Part shown: piece by piece, positions 42,414 to 51,517 of the stretch
How the letters are laid out: every line of letters begins with the position of its first letter
How positions within the stretch are numbered: position 1 is the first letter of the stretch
Assembly (NCBI GenBank): GCA_046081125.1
Contig: JBJTVH010000089.1
Span: 1 to 64,000 of the forward strand
DNA from: JBEIFW01 sp046081125
Lineage (GTDB): Bacteria; Actinomycetota; Acidimicrobiia; Acidimicrobiales; Ilumatobacteraceae
DNA: 64,000 nucleotides
Direction: 5' to 3'
Translations under genes and position numbers: made by a program
The notes under the pieces: model-generated
Databases searched by the model: none
The model's input: the letters and a program-made list of their open reading frames with translations, nothing else
What the model was told of the DNA's origin: nothing

Positions 42414-42770
42414 ATGCCGACTCCGATCCCGGCCACCGAGGAGCAACTCGCCGCCGTCCGGTACGACGCCCAGGGCCTGGTCCCTGCCGTCGTCCAGGAC
42501 GATGCCGATGGGACCGTGCTGATGGTGGCGTGGATGAACGCCGAGACGTTGCGCCTCACCCTCGCCGAAGGGCGCACGGTGTTCTGGTCGCGCAGCCGCC
42601 AGGAGGTCTGGCGAAAGGGCGACACGTCGGGCGAACGCCAGTGGGTGCAGTCCGCCCACTACGACTGCGATGGGGACACGCTGCTGTTTCGGGTGCGCCA
42701 AGACGGTGCCGGGGCCTGCCATACCGGGGCCCGCAGCTGCTTCTACCGGCCGTTCGGGAGCCTGGCGTGA
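42414..42770 (+). CDS. hisI: phosphoribosyl-AMP cyclohydrolase
   Basis: HisI opens the purine ring of PR-AMP. The 118-residue product is the monofunctional zinc enzyme with VLMVAWMNAETL, WSRSRQEVWRKGDTSG, DCDGDTLL and the zinc-binding CHTGARSCF. It is separated from the his operon by 2.4 kb and is coupled to trpE (GTGA overlap). Confidence 0.97.
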   Translation: MPTPIPATEEQLAAVRYDAQGLVPAVVQDDADGTVLMVAWMNAETLRLTLAEGRTVFWSRSRQEVWRKGDTSGERQWVQSAHYDCDGDTLLFRVRQDGAGACHTGARSCFYRPFGSLA

Positions 42771-44278
42771 AGATCCGACCCACCCGTGAGGAGTTCCGGT
42801 CCCTCGCCGCGCGACACACCGTCGTACCGGTGTGGACCGAGGTGCTCGCCGACTTGGAGACCCCGGTCTCGGCCTACGCCAAGCTCGTCGGAGACGGCGC
42901 CGGGTTCCTGTTCGAGTCGGTCGAGCACGGCGAGCGCTGGAGCCGGTTCAGCTTCGTGGGTCGAGCACCGAGCGCCACGCTCGTGCTGCGCAACGGGCGG
43001 GTGGACGTCGACGGCACGATCCCCGCGTCCGTCCCGCTCGACCGGGGGATCCTGGCGGCGCTCGAGGCCCTGCTCGAGGTGTACCGGGCGCCGGCCCTCC
43101 CGGACCTCCCTCCGCTCCAGGGCGGTGTGGTCGGCTATCTCGGCTACGACGTGGTGCGAGAAGTCGAGCGCCTCGTCGACGTGCCCCGGGACGACCGCGG
43201 TCTTCCCGATGCCGTGATGAGCGTGATCGGCTCCCTCGTCGCGTTCGACCACTGGCGCCAGCGGGCATACGCGATCGACAGCGTCGCGGTGCTCGGCCTC
43301 GACGCCGACGGACTCGACGCCGCCTACGACGCGTCTGCCCGCCGGGTGATCGAGTTGGCGACCGATCTGGGGCGCCCCTTGCCGTACGCGCCCGTGGAGC
43401 CCCCGGATCCGTCCGATCCGCTGCCCGAGATCACCTCGCCGATGGCCGGCCGCTACCAGGACGCCGTGGCCGTCGCGAAGGAGCACATCCTGGCCGGCGA
43501 CATCTTCCAGGTGGTGCTGTCCCAGCGGTTCGATCTCACGCTCGACGCCGACCCCTACGACGTGTACCGGGTGCTGCGCCAGGTGAACCCGAGCCCGTAC
43601 ATGTACTTCCTGCGCCATCCGGAGATCACGATCGTCGGGTCCTCGCCGGAGCCGATGGTGCAGCTGCTCAACGGCAAGGTGATCTCCCGCCCGATCGCAG
43701 GCACCCGCCGGCGGGGCCGCACCGACGCCGACGACCGCCGCATGGCGGCGGAACTGCTCGAGCACCCCAAGGAACGGGCCGAGCACGTGATGCTCGTCGA
43801 CCTCGCCCGCAACGACGTCGGCCGGGTCGCCAGCTTCGGAACGGTGCATGTCGACGAGCTGATGACCCTCGAGCGCTACAGCCACGTGATGCACCTCACC
43901 TCCCAGGTGTCGGGCGATCTGGTGCCCGGCAAGGGTCCGATCGACGTGCTCCGGGCCACCCTGCCGGCCGGCACCGTCTCGGGGGCGCCGAAGGTGCGGG
44001 CGATGGAGATCATCGACCGGCTCGAGCCGGTGAAGCGGGGCCCGTACGCCGGGGTGGTCGGCTATGTCGACTTCTCCGGCAACCTCGACACGGCGATCGC
44101 GATTCGCACGATGTTCGTCGGCCCGACCGGGGCTGCGTTGCAGGCCGGGGCGGGCATCGTGGCCGACTCCGACCCGGCCGAGGAGGATCTCGAGTGCCGG
44201 AACAAGGCGGCGGCGTTGCTCGCCGCGATCCCGGCGGCGCGACGGATGACGGCCAAGCGGCGCGAGGCCGTCGCATGA
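42767..44278 (+). CDS. trpE: anthranilate synthase component I
   Basis: TrpE makes anthranilate from chorismate with ammonia from TrpG. The 503-residue product has the feedback-site region (TPVSAYAKL, FLFESVEHGERWSRFSFVG) and the chorismate-binding domain with PIAGTRRRGRT, KERAEHVMLVDLARND, LPAGTVSGAPKVRAME and GAGIVADSDPAEE. GTG 42767 overlaps the hisI stop. No trpG or trpD is in the window. Length and the AGT motif favour TrpE over PabB. Confidence 0.94.
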   Translation: MKIRPTREEFRSLAARHTVVPVWTEVLADLETPVSAYAKLVGDGAGFLFESVEHGERWSRFSFVGRAPSATLVLRNGRVDVDGTIPASVPLDRGILAALEALLEVYRAPALPDLPPLQGGVVGYLGYDVVREVERLVDVPRDDRGLPDAVMSVIGSLVAFDHWRQRAYAIDSVAVLGLDADGLDAAYDASARRVIELATDLGRPLPYAPVEPPDPSDPLPEITSPMAGRYQDAVAVAKEHILAGDIFQVVLSQRFDLTLDADPYDVYRVLRQVNPSPYMYFLRHPEITIVGSSPEPMVQLLNGKVISRPIAGTRRRGRTDADDRRMAAELLEHPKERAEHVMLVDLARNDVGRVASFGTVHVDELMTLERYSHVMHLTSQVSGDLVPGKGPIDVLRATLPAGTVSGAPKVRAMEIIDRLEPVKRGPYAGVVGYVDFSGNLDTAIAIRTMFVGPTGAALQAGAGIVADSDPAEEDLECRNKAAALLAAIPAARRMTAKRREAVA

Positions 44279-45177
44279 CCGGCGGCGCGTGGGTGTCCGT
44301 CGAGCGTGACGTGGTCGAGGTGCGCGGCCCCGACGCGATGTCGTTCCTGCAGGGGCAGTGCAGCCAGGACCTGCTGCGGCTCGGGGCCGGCGACAGCGCC
44401 TGGAGCTTCGTGTTGCAGCCCACCGGCAAGCTCGACCACCTCGTCCGGGTGACCCGGCAGGCCGACGACGTCGTGCTGCTCGACGTGGACGCAGGCTCGG
44501 GCCCTGCGCTGGTCGCCCGGCTGCAGCGGTTCAAGCTGCGGGTGCGCGCCGAACTGGTGCGGGACGACGGCTGGTGGGCGTCCCGGCCGCCCGCGACCGA
44601 CGCCGAGTCCGCCGGTCCGCAGGGAGCGGTGCGGGTCGTGGGCTGGTGGGGGCAAGGCAGCTGGTGGTTGGGTCCGGTGGCCGTCGCCGGTGCGGTCCCG
44701 CTCGACGAGCGGGACCGGATCGAGGCCGGCTGGCCGGCGGCCGGGGCCGAGCTCACGCCGGAGGTGATCCCGGCGGAGTGCGGTCTGGTGCCCCTGGCCG
44801 TGTCGTTCACCAAGGGGTGCTACACGGGACAGGAGCTCGTCGCCCGGATCGACAGCCGCGGCGGCAACGTGCCGCGCCGGCTGTGCCGCCTCGTCCCGCT
44901 CGACGGTGCCACGATCAGCCCGGGCGACCACCTCCTGCTCGACGGGGCGGAGGTGGGCTGGGTGACCTCGGCTGCATCGCCAGCCGAGCTGGTCGGCGAG
45001 CTGGTGGCCGGGCCGGGCGCCGGCGCCATCCCGACGGCCGGCGCCGTAGGGCTCGGCTACGTCGGCCGGGCCGTCGAGCTCGGGGCTGTCGTGCACGCCG
45101 GCCCCGTGCCCGTCACCGTCCTGGCCCAACGGTCGGTGCCACCGGAGGTGGCAGCGGACCGCTCGTCGGCAGGCTGA
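44275..45177 (+). CDS. ygfZ: YgfZ/GcvT-like folate-binding protein
   Basis: YgfZ-type proteins are folate-binding factors for iron-sulfur enzyme maintenance. The 300-residue product has the signature KGCYTGQE plus LQGQCSQDLLRL and LQPTGKLDHLV in the aminomethyltransferase fold. ATG 44275 overlaps the trpE stop. Its 3' end overlaps the convergent histidine-kinase gene by 65 bases. Confidence 0.9.
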   Translation: MTGGAWVSVERDVVEVRGPDAMSFLQGQCSQDLLRLGAGDSAWSFVLQPTGKLDHLVRVTRQADDVVLLDVDAGSGPALVARLQRFKLRVRAELVRDDGWWASRPPATDAESAGPQGAVRVVGWWGQGSWWLGPVAVAGAVPLDERDRIEAGWPAAGAELTPEVIPAECGLVPLAVSFTKGCYTGQELVARIDSRGGNVPRRLCRLVPLDGATISPGDHLLLDGAEVGWVTSAASPAELVGELVAGPGAGAIPTAGAVGLGYVGRAVELGAVVHAGPVPVTVLAQRSVPPEVAADRSSAG

Positions 45178-46495
45178 CGACGAAGCGGGCCCCGCCTGCG
45201 GGCGCAGCCTGCGCCTCCACCGTCCCACCCATTGCGCTGACCAGTTCCCGCACGATGGCCAGGCCGAGGCCGGAGCCGGCCTCCGCCCGGCGGGGCGCGG
45301 TGCGCGAGGTGTAGAGCCGGTCGAACACCCGGCCTAGTGCATCGGGGGGAATGCCGGGCCCGTCGTCGTCGACGACGACCTTGGCCCGGTCGCCGGTGGT
45401 GTCCACCGAGACGGTGATCTCGTGGGCGGCGTACCGGCAGGCGTTGTCGAGCAGGTTGGCGATCACTTGCGCCATGCGGTCGGGGTCGACGACGACGGGC
45501 ACCGCCGGACCGGGACCGGGCCCGACGACGCGCCGCCCGGACGGCTCGAATCCGGCGCTGACGTCGCCCGCCAAGGCCCGAAGGTCCGTCGGCCGCAGGT
45601 CGAACGTGAAGCTGCGAGCGTCGAGCTTGGCGAGGTCGAGCAGGTCGTGCACCAGGCGCTCGAGGCGCCGGGATTCCTGCAGGATCACCTCAGCGGCCCG
45701 CTCGGGATTCTGCGCCGTGCCGTCGGTGATCGCCTCGGCGAACCCGCGGATCGACGTGAGCGGTGTGCGCAGGTCGTGGGACACCGACAGCAGGAACTGC
45801 TGCTCGAGCAGCTTCGAGCGCTCCAGCGTGTCGGCGAGCGCGTTCACGTTGCGGACCAGGTCGGACAACTCGTCGCGCCCGGTGGGAGGGTCGACGACGC
45901 GAGCCGACAGTTCGCCGAGCGCGAGGCGCCGGGTGACGGCGTCCGCATTGCGGATCGGCGCCGCCAACCGGCGGGACAGCACCAGGGCGACGAGCACCCC
46001 GACGGCCAAGGCGAGCAAGGAGGCGAGCACGAACCAACCGAGGGCGACATCGAGAGCGCTGACGGTTCGGTCGGTGGCGACGACCACGACCGTGCTGGCC
46101 GGGAAGGTCCGGGCGCCGGCCACGAACACCGTGCGGCCCTGGGAGCCCGACACCGTCTCGCTCGCTCGGAGCCGGGCGACCGCGGCGGGGTCCAGGCGGA
46201 CGTTGGGTGGTAGCGGCGGGACGAACGTGCCGTTCGGTCGCAGGATCGACACGCTGACCGATTCGATCCGCAGGAGCCTGCGGATGCTGTTGAGGCGGTT
46301 GGCGAGCGCCGCAGGGCGCTGGCCCGAGGCCGACGCCTCGTCGACGTCCTCGAGCAGGATCTCCACCTGGCGCGTCAGCTCGGCCGTCGTCGACCGCTCG
46401 GCACGGACGGTGGCGATGACGAGGGTGCCCACCCCGGCGACGAGGAGGGCGACGACGACGGTGCCGCACAGGGCGAGAGCGAGCCGGAGACGCAC
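45113..46495 (-). CDS. sensor histidine kinase (HAMP, HisKA, HATPase)
   Basis: The 460-residue protein has a membrane segment at about 8-30, an extracytoplasmic sensor region, a second membrane segment near 150-175, a HAMP domain, HisKA with the phospho-acceptor in SVSHDLRTPLTS, and HATPase motifs NLLDNACRYA, DDGPGIPP and GSGLGLAI. It ends in a Pro-rich tail encoded opposite ygfZ. GTG 46495 lies 2 bases after the response-regulator stop. The signal is unknown. Confidence 0.95.
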   Translation of the reverse strand: MRLRLALALCGTVVVALLVAGVGTLVIATVRAERSTTAELTRQVEILLEDVDEASASGQRPAALANRLNSIRRLLRIESVSVSILRPNGTFVPPLPPNVRLDPAAVARLRASETVSGSQGRTVFVAGARTFPASTVVVVATDRTVSALDVALGWFVLASLLALAVGVLVALVLSRRLAAPIRNADAVTRRLALGELSARVVDPPTGRDELSDLVRNVNALADTLERSKLLEQQFLLSVSHDLRTPLTSIRGFAEAITDGTAQNPERAAEVILQESRRLERLVHDLLDLAKLDARSFTFDLRPTDLRALAGDVSAGFEPSGRRVVGPGPGPAVPVVVDPDRMAQVIANLLDNACRYAAHEITVSVDTTGDRAKVVVDDDGPGIPPDALGRVFDRLYTSRTAPRRAEAGSGLGLAIVRELVSAMGGTVEAQAAPAGGARFVVSLPTSGPLPPPVAPTVGPGR

Positions 46496-46497
46496 GA

Positions 46498-47187
<690 letters not shown>

Positions 47188-47269
47188 CCTGGCGCCGGAG
47201 TGTGAGGGAGTTGTGTGCAGGCGTGCGCCGGGAACCCGGACGGGCCCGGGCCGATCCGGGATGCTGCAG

Positions 47270-47275
47270 TAGCGT
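47270..47275 (+). promoter_or_regulatory. -10 box TAGCGT before trpC
   Basis: TAGCGT ends 9 bases before GTG 47285 with no ribosome binding site in CAAGCCACC. A leaderless start is likely. Confidence 0.45.
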
Positions 47276-47284
47276 CAAGCCACC

Positions 47285-48061
47285 GTGGCGACCTACCTCG
47301 ACCGGATCCTGGCGGCCCATCGCGCCGCCGCCGACGCCGACCGGCGTGCCCTCGACCCGCTGGTGCACGCCGCGCAGGCGGCCCCGGCGGTCCGGGGGTT
47401 CCGAGCGGCGCTGGCCGCGGCCGAGGGCCTGGCCGTGATCGCCGAGGTGAAGCGGCGGTCGCCGTCGAAGGGCGACCTGGCGGCCGGCCTCGACCCCGCT
47501 GCGCTGGCCCGGGACTACGCCGCGGGCGGCGCCTCATGCCTGTCGGTGCTCACCGACCGAGAGTTCTTCGGCGGGTCGCCCGAGGACCTCGCCCAGGCCC
47601 GCGCCGCATGCTCGCTACCTGTGCTGCGCAAGGACTTCACCGTCTGCGCGCACGACGTGTGCGACGCCCGCCTGATGGGCGCCGATTGCGTGCTGCTGAT
47701 CGCCGCTGCGCTCACGGCGGCCGAACTCGCCCGCCTTCACCGGCTTGCGCTCGAGGTCGGACTCGACGTGCTCGTCGAGATCCACGACGAGCGGGAGCTC
47801 GACGCCGCCCTCGCCGCCGGCGCAACGCTGATCGGGGTGAACCAACGCGACCTCGTCACCTTCGCCGTCGACCACGAGCGGGCCGTGCGCATGGCCGGGG
47901 TGATCCCCGATTCGGTGCTCAAGGTGGCCGAGTCCGGGGTCCGCGGGCCCGAGGATGCGCGTAGTCTCTGGGCCGCCGGCTACCAGGCCGTGCTCGTGGG
48001 GGAGACGTTGGTGACGGCGCCCGATCCGGCGGCGGCCATCCGATCCCTGCGCGGGAGCTGA
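47285..48061 (+). CDS. trpC: indole-3-glycerol phosphate synthase
   Basis: TrpC closes the indole ring from CdRP. The 258-residue barrel has VIAEVKRRSPSKGDL, SVLTDREFFGGS, VLRKDFTV, DCVLLIAAAL, DVLVEIHDERE, GVNQRDL and AESGV. It is separate from trpF. GTG 47285 is set by the TAGCGT box. The trpB2 gene follows after 30 bases. Confidence 0.97.
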   Translation: MATYLDRILAAHRAAADADRRALDPLVHAAQAAPAVRGFRAALAAAEGLAVIAEVKRRSPSKGDLAAGLDPAALARDYAAGGASCLSVLTDREFFGGSPEDLAQARAACSLPVLRKDFTVCAHDVCDARLMGADCVLLIAAALTAAELARLHRLALEVGLDVLVEIHDERELDAALAAGATLIGVNQRDLVTFAVDHERAVRMAGVIPDSVLKVAESGVRGPEDARSLWAAGYQAVLVGETLVTAPDPAAAIRSLRGS

Positions 48062-48091
48062 GACGTCGCCACTTCCGGGGAGTACCTCGCC

Positions 48092-49342
48092 ATGCGCTTC
48101 AACCTGCCCTTCGACAAGATCCCCACGGCCTGGTTCAACGCCCTGCCGCGGATGCCCGAGCCAATGGAGCCGCCGCTGCATCCCGGCACGCGGGAACCGA
48201 TCGGTCCGGCCGACCTTGCGCCGCTGTTCCCGATGGCGCTCATCGAGCAGGAGGTGTCGGGCGCACTGAGCATCGACATCCCCGGTGAGGTCCTCGACGT
48301 GTACCGGCTCTGGCGGCCCACCCCGCTCGTGCGCGCCGTCCGGCTGGAAAAGGCGCTCGGGACCCCGGCCCGCATCTACTTCAAGGACGAGTCGGGCTCG
48401 CCGGCCGGCTCGCACAAGCCGAACACCGCAGTACCCCAGGCGTTCTACAACGCGAAGGAGGGGATCACGCGCCTAACCACCGAGACCGGTGCCGGGCAGT
48501 GGGGCACGGCGCTCGCGTTCGCGACGGCGCAGTACGGCCTGGAGTGCAAGGTCTACATGGTGCGCAACAGCTTCGAGTCGAAGCCGTACCGCCGGGTGAT
48601 CATGGAGACCTGGGGTGCCGAGTGCGTCCCGTCGCCGGTGGCCGACCCTTCCTCGCCTGGTTCGCTCGGCATGGCGATCTCCGACGCCGTCGCCGACGCC
48701 GTCGGTCGGGAGGACACCCACTACGCGCTCGGGTCGGTGCTCAACCACGTGCTGCTGCACCAGACCGTCATCGGCCTCGAGGCCAAGGAGCAACTTGCCC
48801 TGGCCGGCGAGGTCCGGCCTGACGTGGTGATCGCCCCCTGCGGCGGCGGTTCGAACCTCGGTGGGGTCGCGCTGCCGTTCATGGAGGACCCGGCCGTGCG
48901 GCTCGTCGCCGTCGAGCCGGCCTCGTGCCCGACGCTGACGGCCGGGTCGTTCGGCTACGACTTCGGCGACACCGCCGGGATGACGCCGCTGCTGCCGATG
49001 TACACCCTCGGCAAGGACTTCATGCCGCCGACGATCCACGCCGGCGGCCTGCGTTACCACGGCGACGCCCCGATCGTGTCGCTGCTCGTCAAGGCCGGCC
49101 GCATGGAGGCCGTCGCCTACCCGCAGGGCAAGGTGTTCGAGGCCGGGAAGCTGTTCGCCGTCGCTGAGGGCCGCGTGGCGGCTCCGGAGGCGTGCCACGG
49201 CATCCGGGCTGCGATCGACGAGGCGTTGGCCTGCAAGGAGACCGGGGAGGAGAAGGTGATCCTGTTCAACTACTGCGGTCACGGCTTCCTCGATCTCGCG
49301 GCCTACGACGACTTCAACCACGGCCGGTTGATCGACGCCTGA
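48092..49342 (+). CDS. trpB2: TrpB2-type tryptophan synthase beta chain
   Basis: The 416-residue PLP protein has the longer N-terminus and KDESGSPAGSHKPN motif (PLP lysine K109) of the TrpB2 class, then ETGAGQWGTALAFA, GSVLNHVLLHQ and CGGGSNLGGVALPF. TrpB2 proteins condense indole and serine but generally do not pair with TrpA. A canonical trpB lies 2.2 kb downstream next to trpA. TrpB2 may salvage indole or act on another substrate. Confidence 0.92.
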   Translation: MRFNLPFDKIPTAWFNALPRMPEPMEPPLHPGTREPIGPADLAPLFPMALIEQEVSGALSIDIPGEVLDVYRLWRPTPLVRAVRLEKALGTPARIYFKDESGSPAGSHKPNTAVPQAFYNAKEGITRLTTETGAGQWGTALAFATAQYGLECKVYMVRNSFESKPYRRVIMETWGAECVPSPVADPSSPGSLGMAISDAVADAVGREDTHYALGSVLNHVLLHQTVIGLEAKEQLALAGEVRPDVVIAPCGGGSNLGGVALPFMEDPAVRLVAVEPASCPTLTAGSFGYDFGDTAGMTPLLPMYTLGKDFMPPTIHAGGLRYHGDAPIVSLLVKAGRMEAVAYPQGKVFEAGKLFAVAEGRVAAPEACHGIRAAIDEALACKETGEEKVILFNYCGHGFLDLAAYDDFNHGRLIDA

Positions 49343-49349
49343 GCCCGGT

Positions 49350-49373
49350 CCCCGGGGCCCGTGGGCCCCGGGG
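49350..49373. terminator. 11-bp hairpin between trpB2 and the CheX-like gene
   Basis: CCCCGGGGCCC (49350-49360) and GGGCCCCGGGG (49363-49373) pair perfectly with a 2-base centre, in practice about 10 bp with a CGTG loop. It abuts the stop of the convergent gene. No T-run follows. Confidence 0.65.
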
Positions 49374-49838
49374 TCAGGCCGCTTCGAAGACCGTGACGAG
49401 GACCTTGTCGCCGTTGCAGTCGTAGACGAGCCGGTGGACCGGGGTGGTGCGGGGCATCGTCACCACGTAGCCGGTGCCCTCGGTGACGGCGGGGATCCCG
49501 AGCTTGGTCGACACCGGCAGCAGGTTCTTGATGTTGCCGCCGGTCATATTGGTGAGCTCGGCCGCTGCATCGCGGATCTCGTCGGGAGACATCGTGTCGG
49601 GGTCGTCGGTGAGGAACATGGCTGCGGCGAAGCGCCCGGCGGCAGCGATCGAGGTCTGGACGGCGATCGCGCCGATCCAGTCCCCGTTCACTGTGACCAG
49701 ACCGGTGATCGTCGGGACGCCGGGGGGGAACAGTTCGGTGGGGACGATGCCGAGCGGATCGAGTTCGAGGCTCAGCATCATCTGCCAGATCTCGGGCGCG
49801 ACGGCCACCAAGCTGCCGCGGTCGATGTGCGTCGTCAT
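49374..49838 (-). CDS. CheX-like chemotaxis phosphatase-domain protein
   Basis: The 154-residue protein has a single CheX-like domain. The stretch DAAAELTNMTGGNIKNLL matches the conserved helix of CheX/CheC-type phosphatases (E-x2-N pattern, where E and N would position the phospho-aspartate). No chemotaxis or flagellar genes are in the window. ATG 49838 is preferred over upstream ATGs because GAGGGG precedes it. It is divergent from the GGDEF gene and may act on a response regulator. Confidence 0.72.
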   Translation of the reverse strand: MTTHIDRGSLVAVAPEIWQMMLSLELDPLGIVPTELFPPGVPTITGLVTVNGDWIGAIAVQTSIAAAGRFAAAMFLTDDPDTMSPDEIRDAAAELTNMTGGNIKNLLPVSTKLGIPAVTEGTGYVVTMPRTTPVHRLVYDCNGDKVLVTVFEAA

Positions 49839-49915
49839 CGTTCCCCTCATCGGCACTCACCGGCTGCGGCGGAGCGAACCTCGGCGAGATCCATCACTCT
49901 TCGCGCTTGCTTGAC

Positions 49916-49921
49916 TACAAT
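49916..49921 (+). promoter_or_regulatory. -10 box TACAAT, leaderless start of the GGDEF gene
   Basis: TACAAT is the closest match to TATAAT in the window and ends 8 bases before ATG 49930; no ribosome binding site is present. The surrounding AT-rich stretch is unusual for this DNA. Confidence 0.6.
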
Positions 49922-49929
49922 TTGACGCA

Positions 49930-50760
49930 ATGTCTTGGCGTGACGTTGCCGCAGCGTTGGCCTGCACCGACCAACCGTCGGTGATTGCCGGGCCGTTCGG
50001 CGTCGTGCGGTGGAGCCACCGGAGCATTCCCGAGGACCTGCTCACCCCGGGCCGGCCGCCCGAGTGGTTGGCTCGTGTGGTCCACGACGCCGGCCCGGAG
50101 CCGACCGACGTTCCGCTGAGCCTCCCGCTGCCGAGCGGTGGGGTCTCGGGCACCGCACGCGTCCGTCGGCTGTCCGACGGCCACGTGGTCGTCGTCCTCG
50201 GGGGCAGTGCGTCCGTGAGCATCGGGACCGACCCGCTGACCGGCCTCGCCGACCGGCGGGCGGTGCACGGGGCCCTCGACCGAGCCCTGCAGGTACCCGG
50301 TCGGCGCATCGCCGTGCTGTTCATCGACCTCGATGGGTTCAAGGCGGTCAACGACACCTACGGCCACGAGGCCGGCGACGACCTCTTGATCGAGGTCGCC
50401 CGCCGGCTCACCCACGAGCTGCGCCACGCCGACGTGGTCGCCCGCTTCGGCGGCGACGAGTTCGTCGCCGTGCTCGAAGGCGTCGACGACCTCGGGGTGG
50501 CCGCAGTGGCGGAGCGGGTGTGCGAGGCGGTCCAGCGCTCGGTCGCCGTGGCCGGTGGGACCGTCCAGGTGTCGGCGTCGGTCGGGATCGCCGTGGGTAC
50601 CGGCGGGGTGGTGAGCCCCCGCTCGCTCCTGCACCAGGCCGACCTGGCGATGTACACGGCGAAGGCCCGAGGGCGCGGGCGGGTGGCGCGCTACCACCCG
50701 TCGATGTCGCGTATCGCTCCCCGGCATGGCCGGCCCGCCGGGCGCCAGCCGGTAGCGTGA
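49930..50760 (+). CDS. diguanylate cyclase (GGDEF domain)
   Basis: The 276-residue cytosolic protein has a short PAS-like N-terminal half (1-95) and a GGDEF domain (about 100-260) with DPLTGLADRRA, FIDLDGFKAVNDTYGHEAGD and RFGGDEFVAVLE, so it should make c-di-GMP. An inhibitory RxxD site is not obvious before the motif. The stop codon lies next to the trpF promoter box. It is inserted among trp genes. Confidence 0.93.
   Translation: MSWRDVAAALACTDQPSVIAGPFGVVRWSHRSIPEDLLTPGRPPEWLARVVHDAGPEPTDVPLSLPLPSGGVSGTARVRRLSDGHVVVVLGGSASVSIGTDPLTGLADRRAVHGALDRALQVPGRRIAVLFIDLDGFKAVNDTYGHEAGDDLLIEVARRLTHELRHADVVARFGGDEFVAVLEGVDDLGVAAVAERVCEAVQRSVAVAGGTVQVSASVGIAVGTGGVVSPRSLLHQADLAMYTAKARGRGRVARYHPSMSRIAPRHGRPAGRQPVA
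50753..50758 (+). promoter_or_regulatory. -10 box TAGCGT before trpF
   Basis: TAGCGT, overlapping the end of the GGDEF gene, ends 8 bases before GTG 50767. Leaderless start of trpF is likely. Confidence 0.45.
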
Positions 50761-50766
50761 CGCCCG

Positions 50767-51444
50767 GTGTTCGTGAAGATCTGCGGCATCACCAACGAGC
50801 AGGACGCCCTCCTGGCCGTCGCCCTGGGGGCCGATGCCCTCGGGTTCGTCTTCGCGGCGTCGACACGCCAGGTCACGGCGAGCCGGGTATACGACATCAC
50901 CCGCCGCCTCCCGCCGGAGATCCTGACGGTCGGGGTGTTCCGTGACGATCTCCCGCCGCGGGTCGTCCAGATCGCGGGCGAGGCCGGGGTCAAGGCGGTG
51001 CAGCTGCACGGCCGGGAGACTCCCGCCCAGGTCGCCGAGGTGCGCGCCGGGATCCCGCGGGTGATCAAGGCGGTCGCCGCCGGATCCGACACGTTCGACC
51101 GGGCGGGCACCTACGACGTCGAGTGGCTGCTCGTCGACTCCCCGAACCCGGGCTCGGGGCAGATGTTCGACTGGTCCGTCGTCGACGCGGTGCCAACGAA
51201 CGCCAAGCTGATCCTTGCCGGCGGTCTCACCCCCGACAACGTGGCGGCCGCGATCGCCACCGTCGAACCGTGGGGGGTCGACGTGGCCAGCGGCGTCGAG
51301 GCGGCTCCCGGTCGCAAGGACGCCCGCCGGCTACAGGCCTTCATCGAGGCCGCCCGCGCCGCCGGCCGCCGTCTGAGCGATCTGCACCCGTCGATCGACG
51401 GCCAGCGCAACGGTGAGTCCCCGTACGACTGGGCCGACGAGTAG
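50767..51444 (+). CDS. trpF: phosphoribosylanthranilate isomerase
   Basis: TrpF isomerises PRA to CdRP. The 225-residue barrel begins (M)FVKICGITNEQDALLA, with the catalytic Cys in KICG and catalytic Asp in LLVDSPNPGSG, then LAGGLTPDNV and GVDVASGVE. It carries an extra C-terminal stretch after the barrel (SDLHPSIDGQRNGESPYD). Its presence means hisA need not be a bifunctional PriA. Confidence 0.95.
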   Translation: MFVKICGITNEQDALLAVALGADALGFVFAASTRQVTASRVYDITRRLPPEILTVGVFRDDLPPRVVQIAGEAGVKAVQLHGRETPAQVAEVRAGIPRVIKAVAAGSDTFDRAGTYDVEWLLVDSPNPGSGQMFDWSVVDAVPTNAKLILAGGLTPDNVAAAIATVEPWGVDVASGVEAAPGRKDARRLQAFIEAARAAGRRLSDLHPSIDGQRNGESPYDWADE

Positions 51445-51517
51445 CGCCGGTCACCCAACCACGGACCGACCCGGGGCCTTCTTCACGTGCGGGTCGCGTC
51501 CCTGGCAACCTGAGGGG

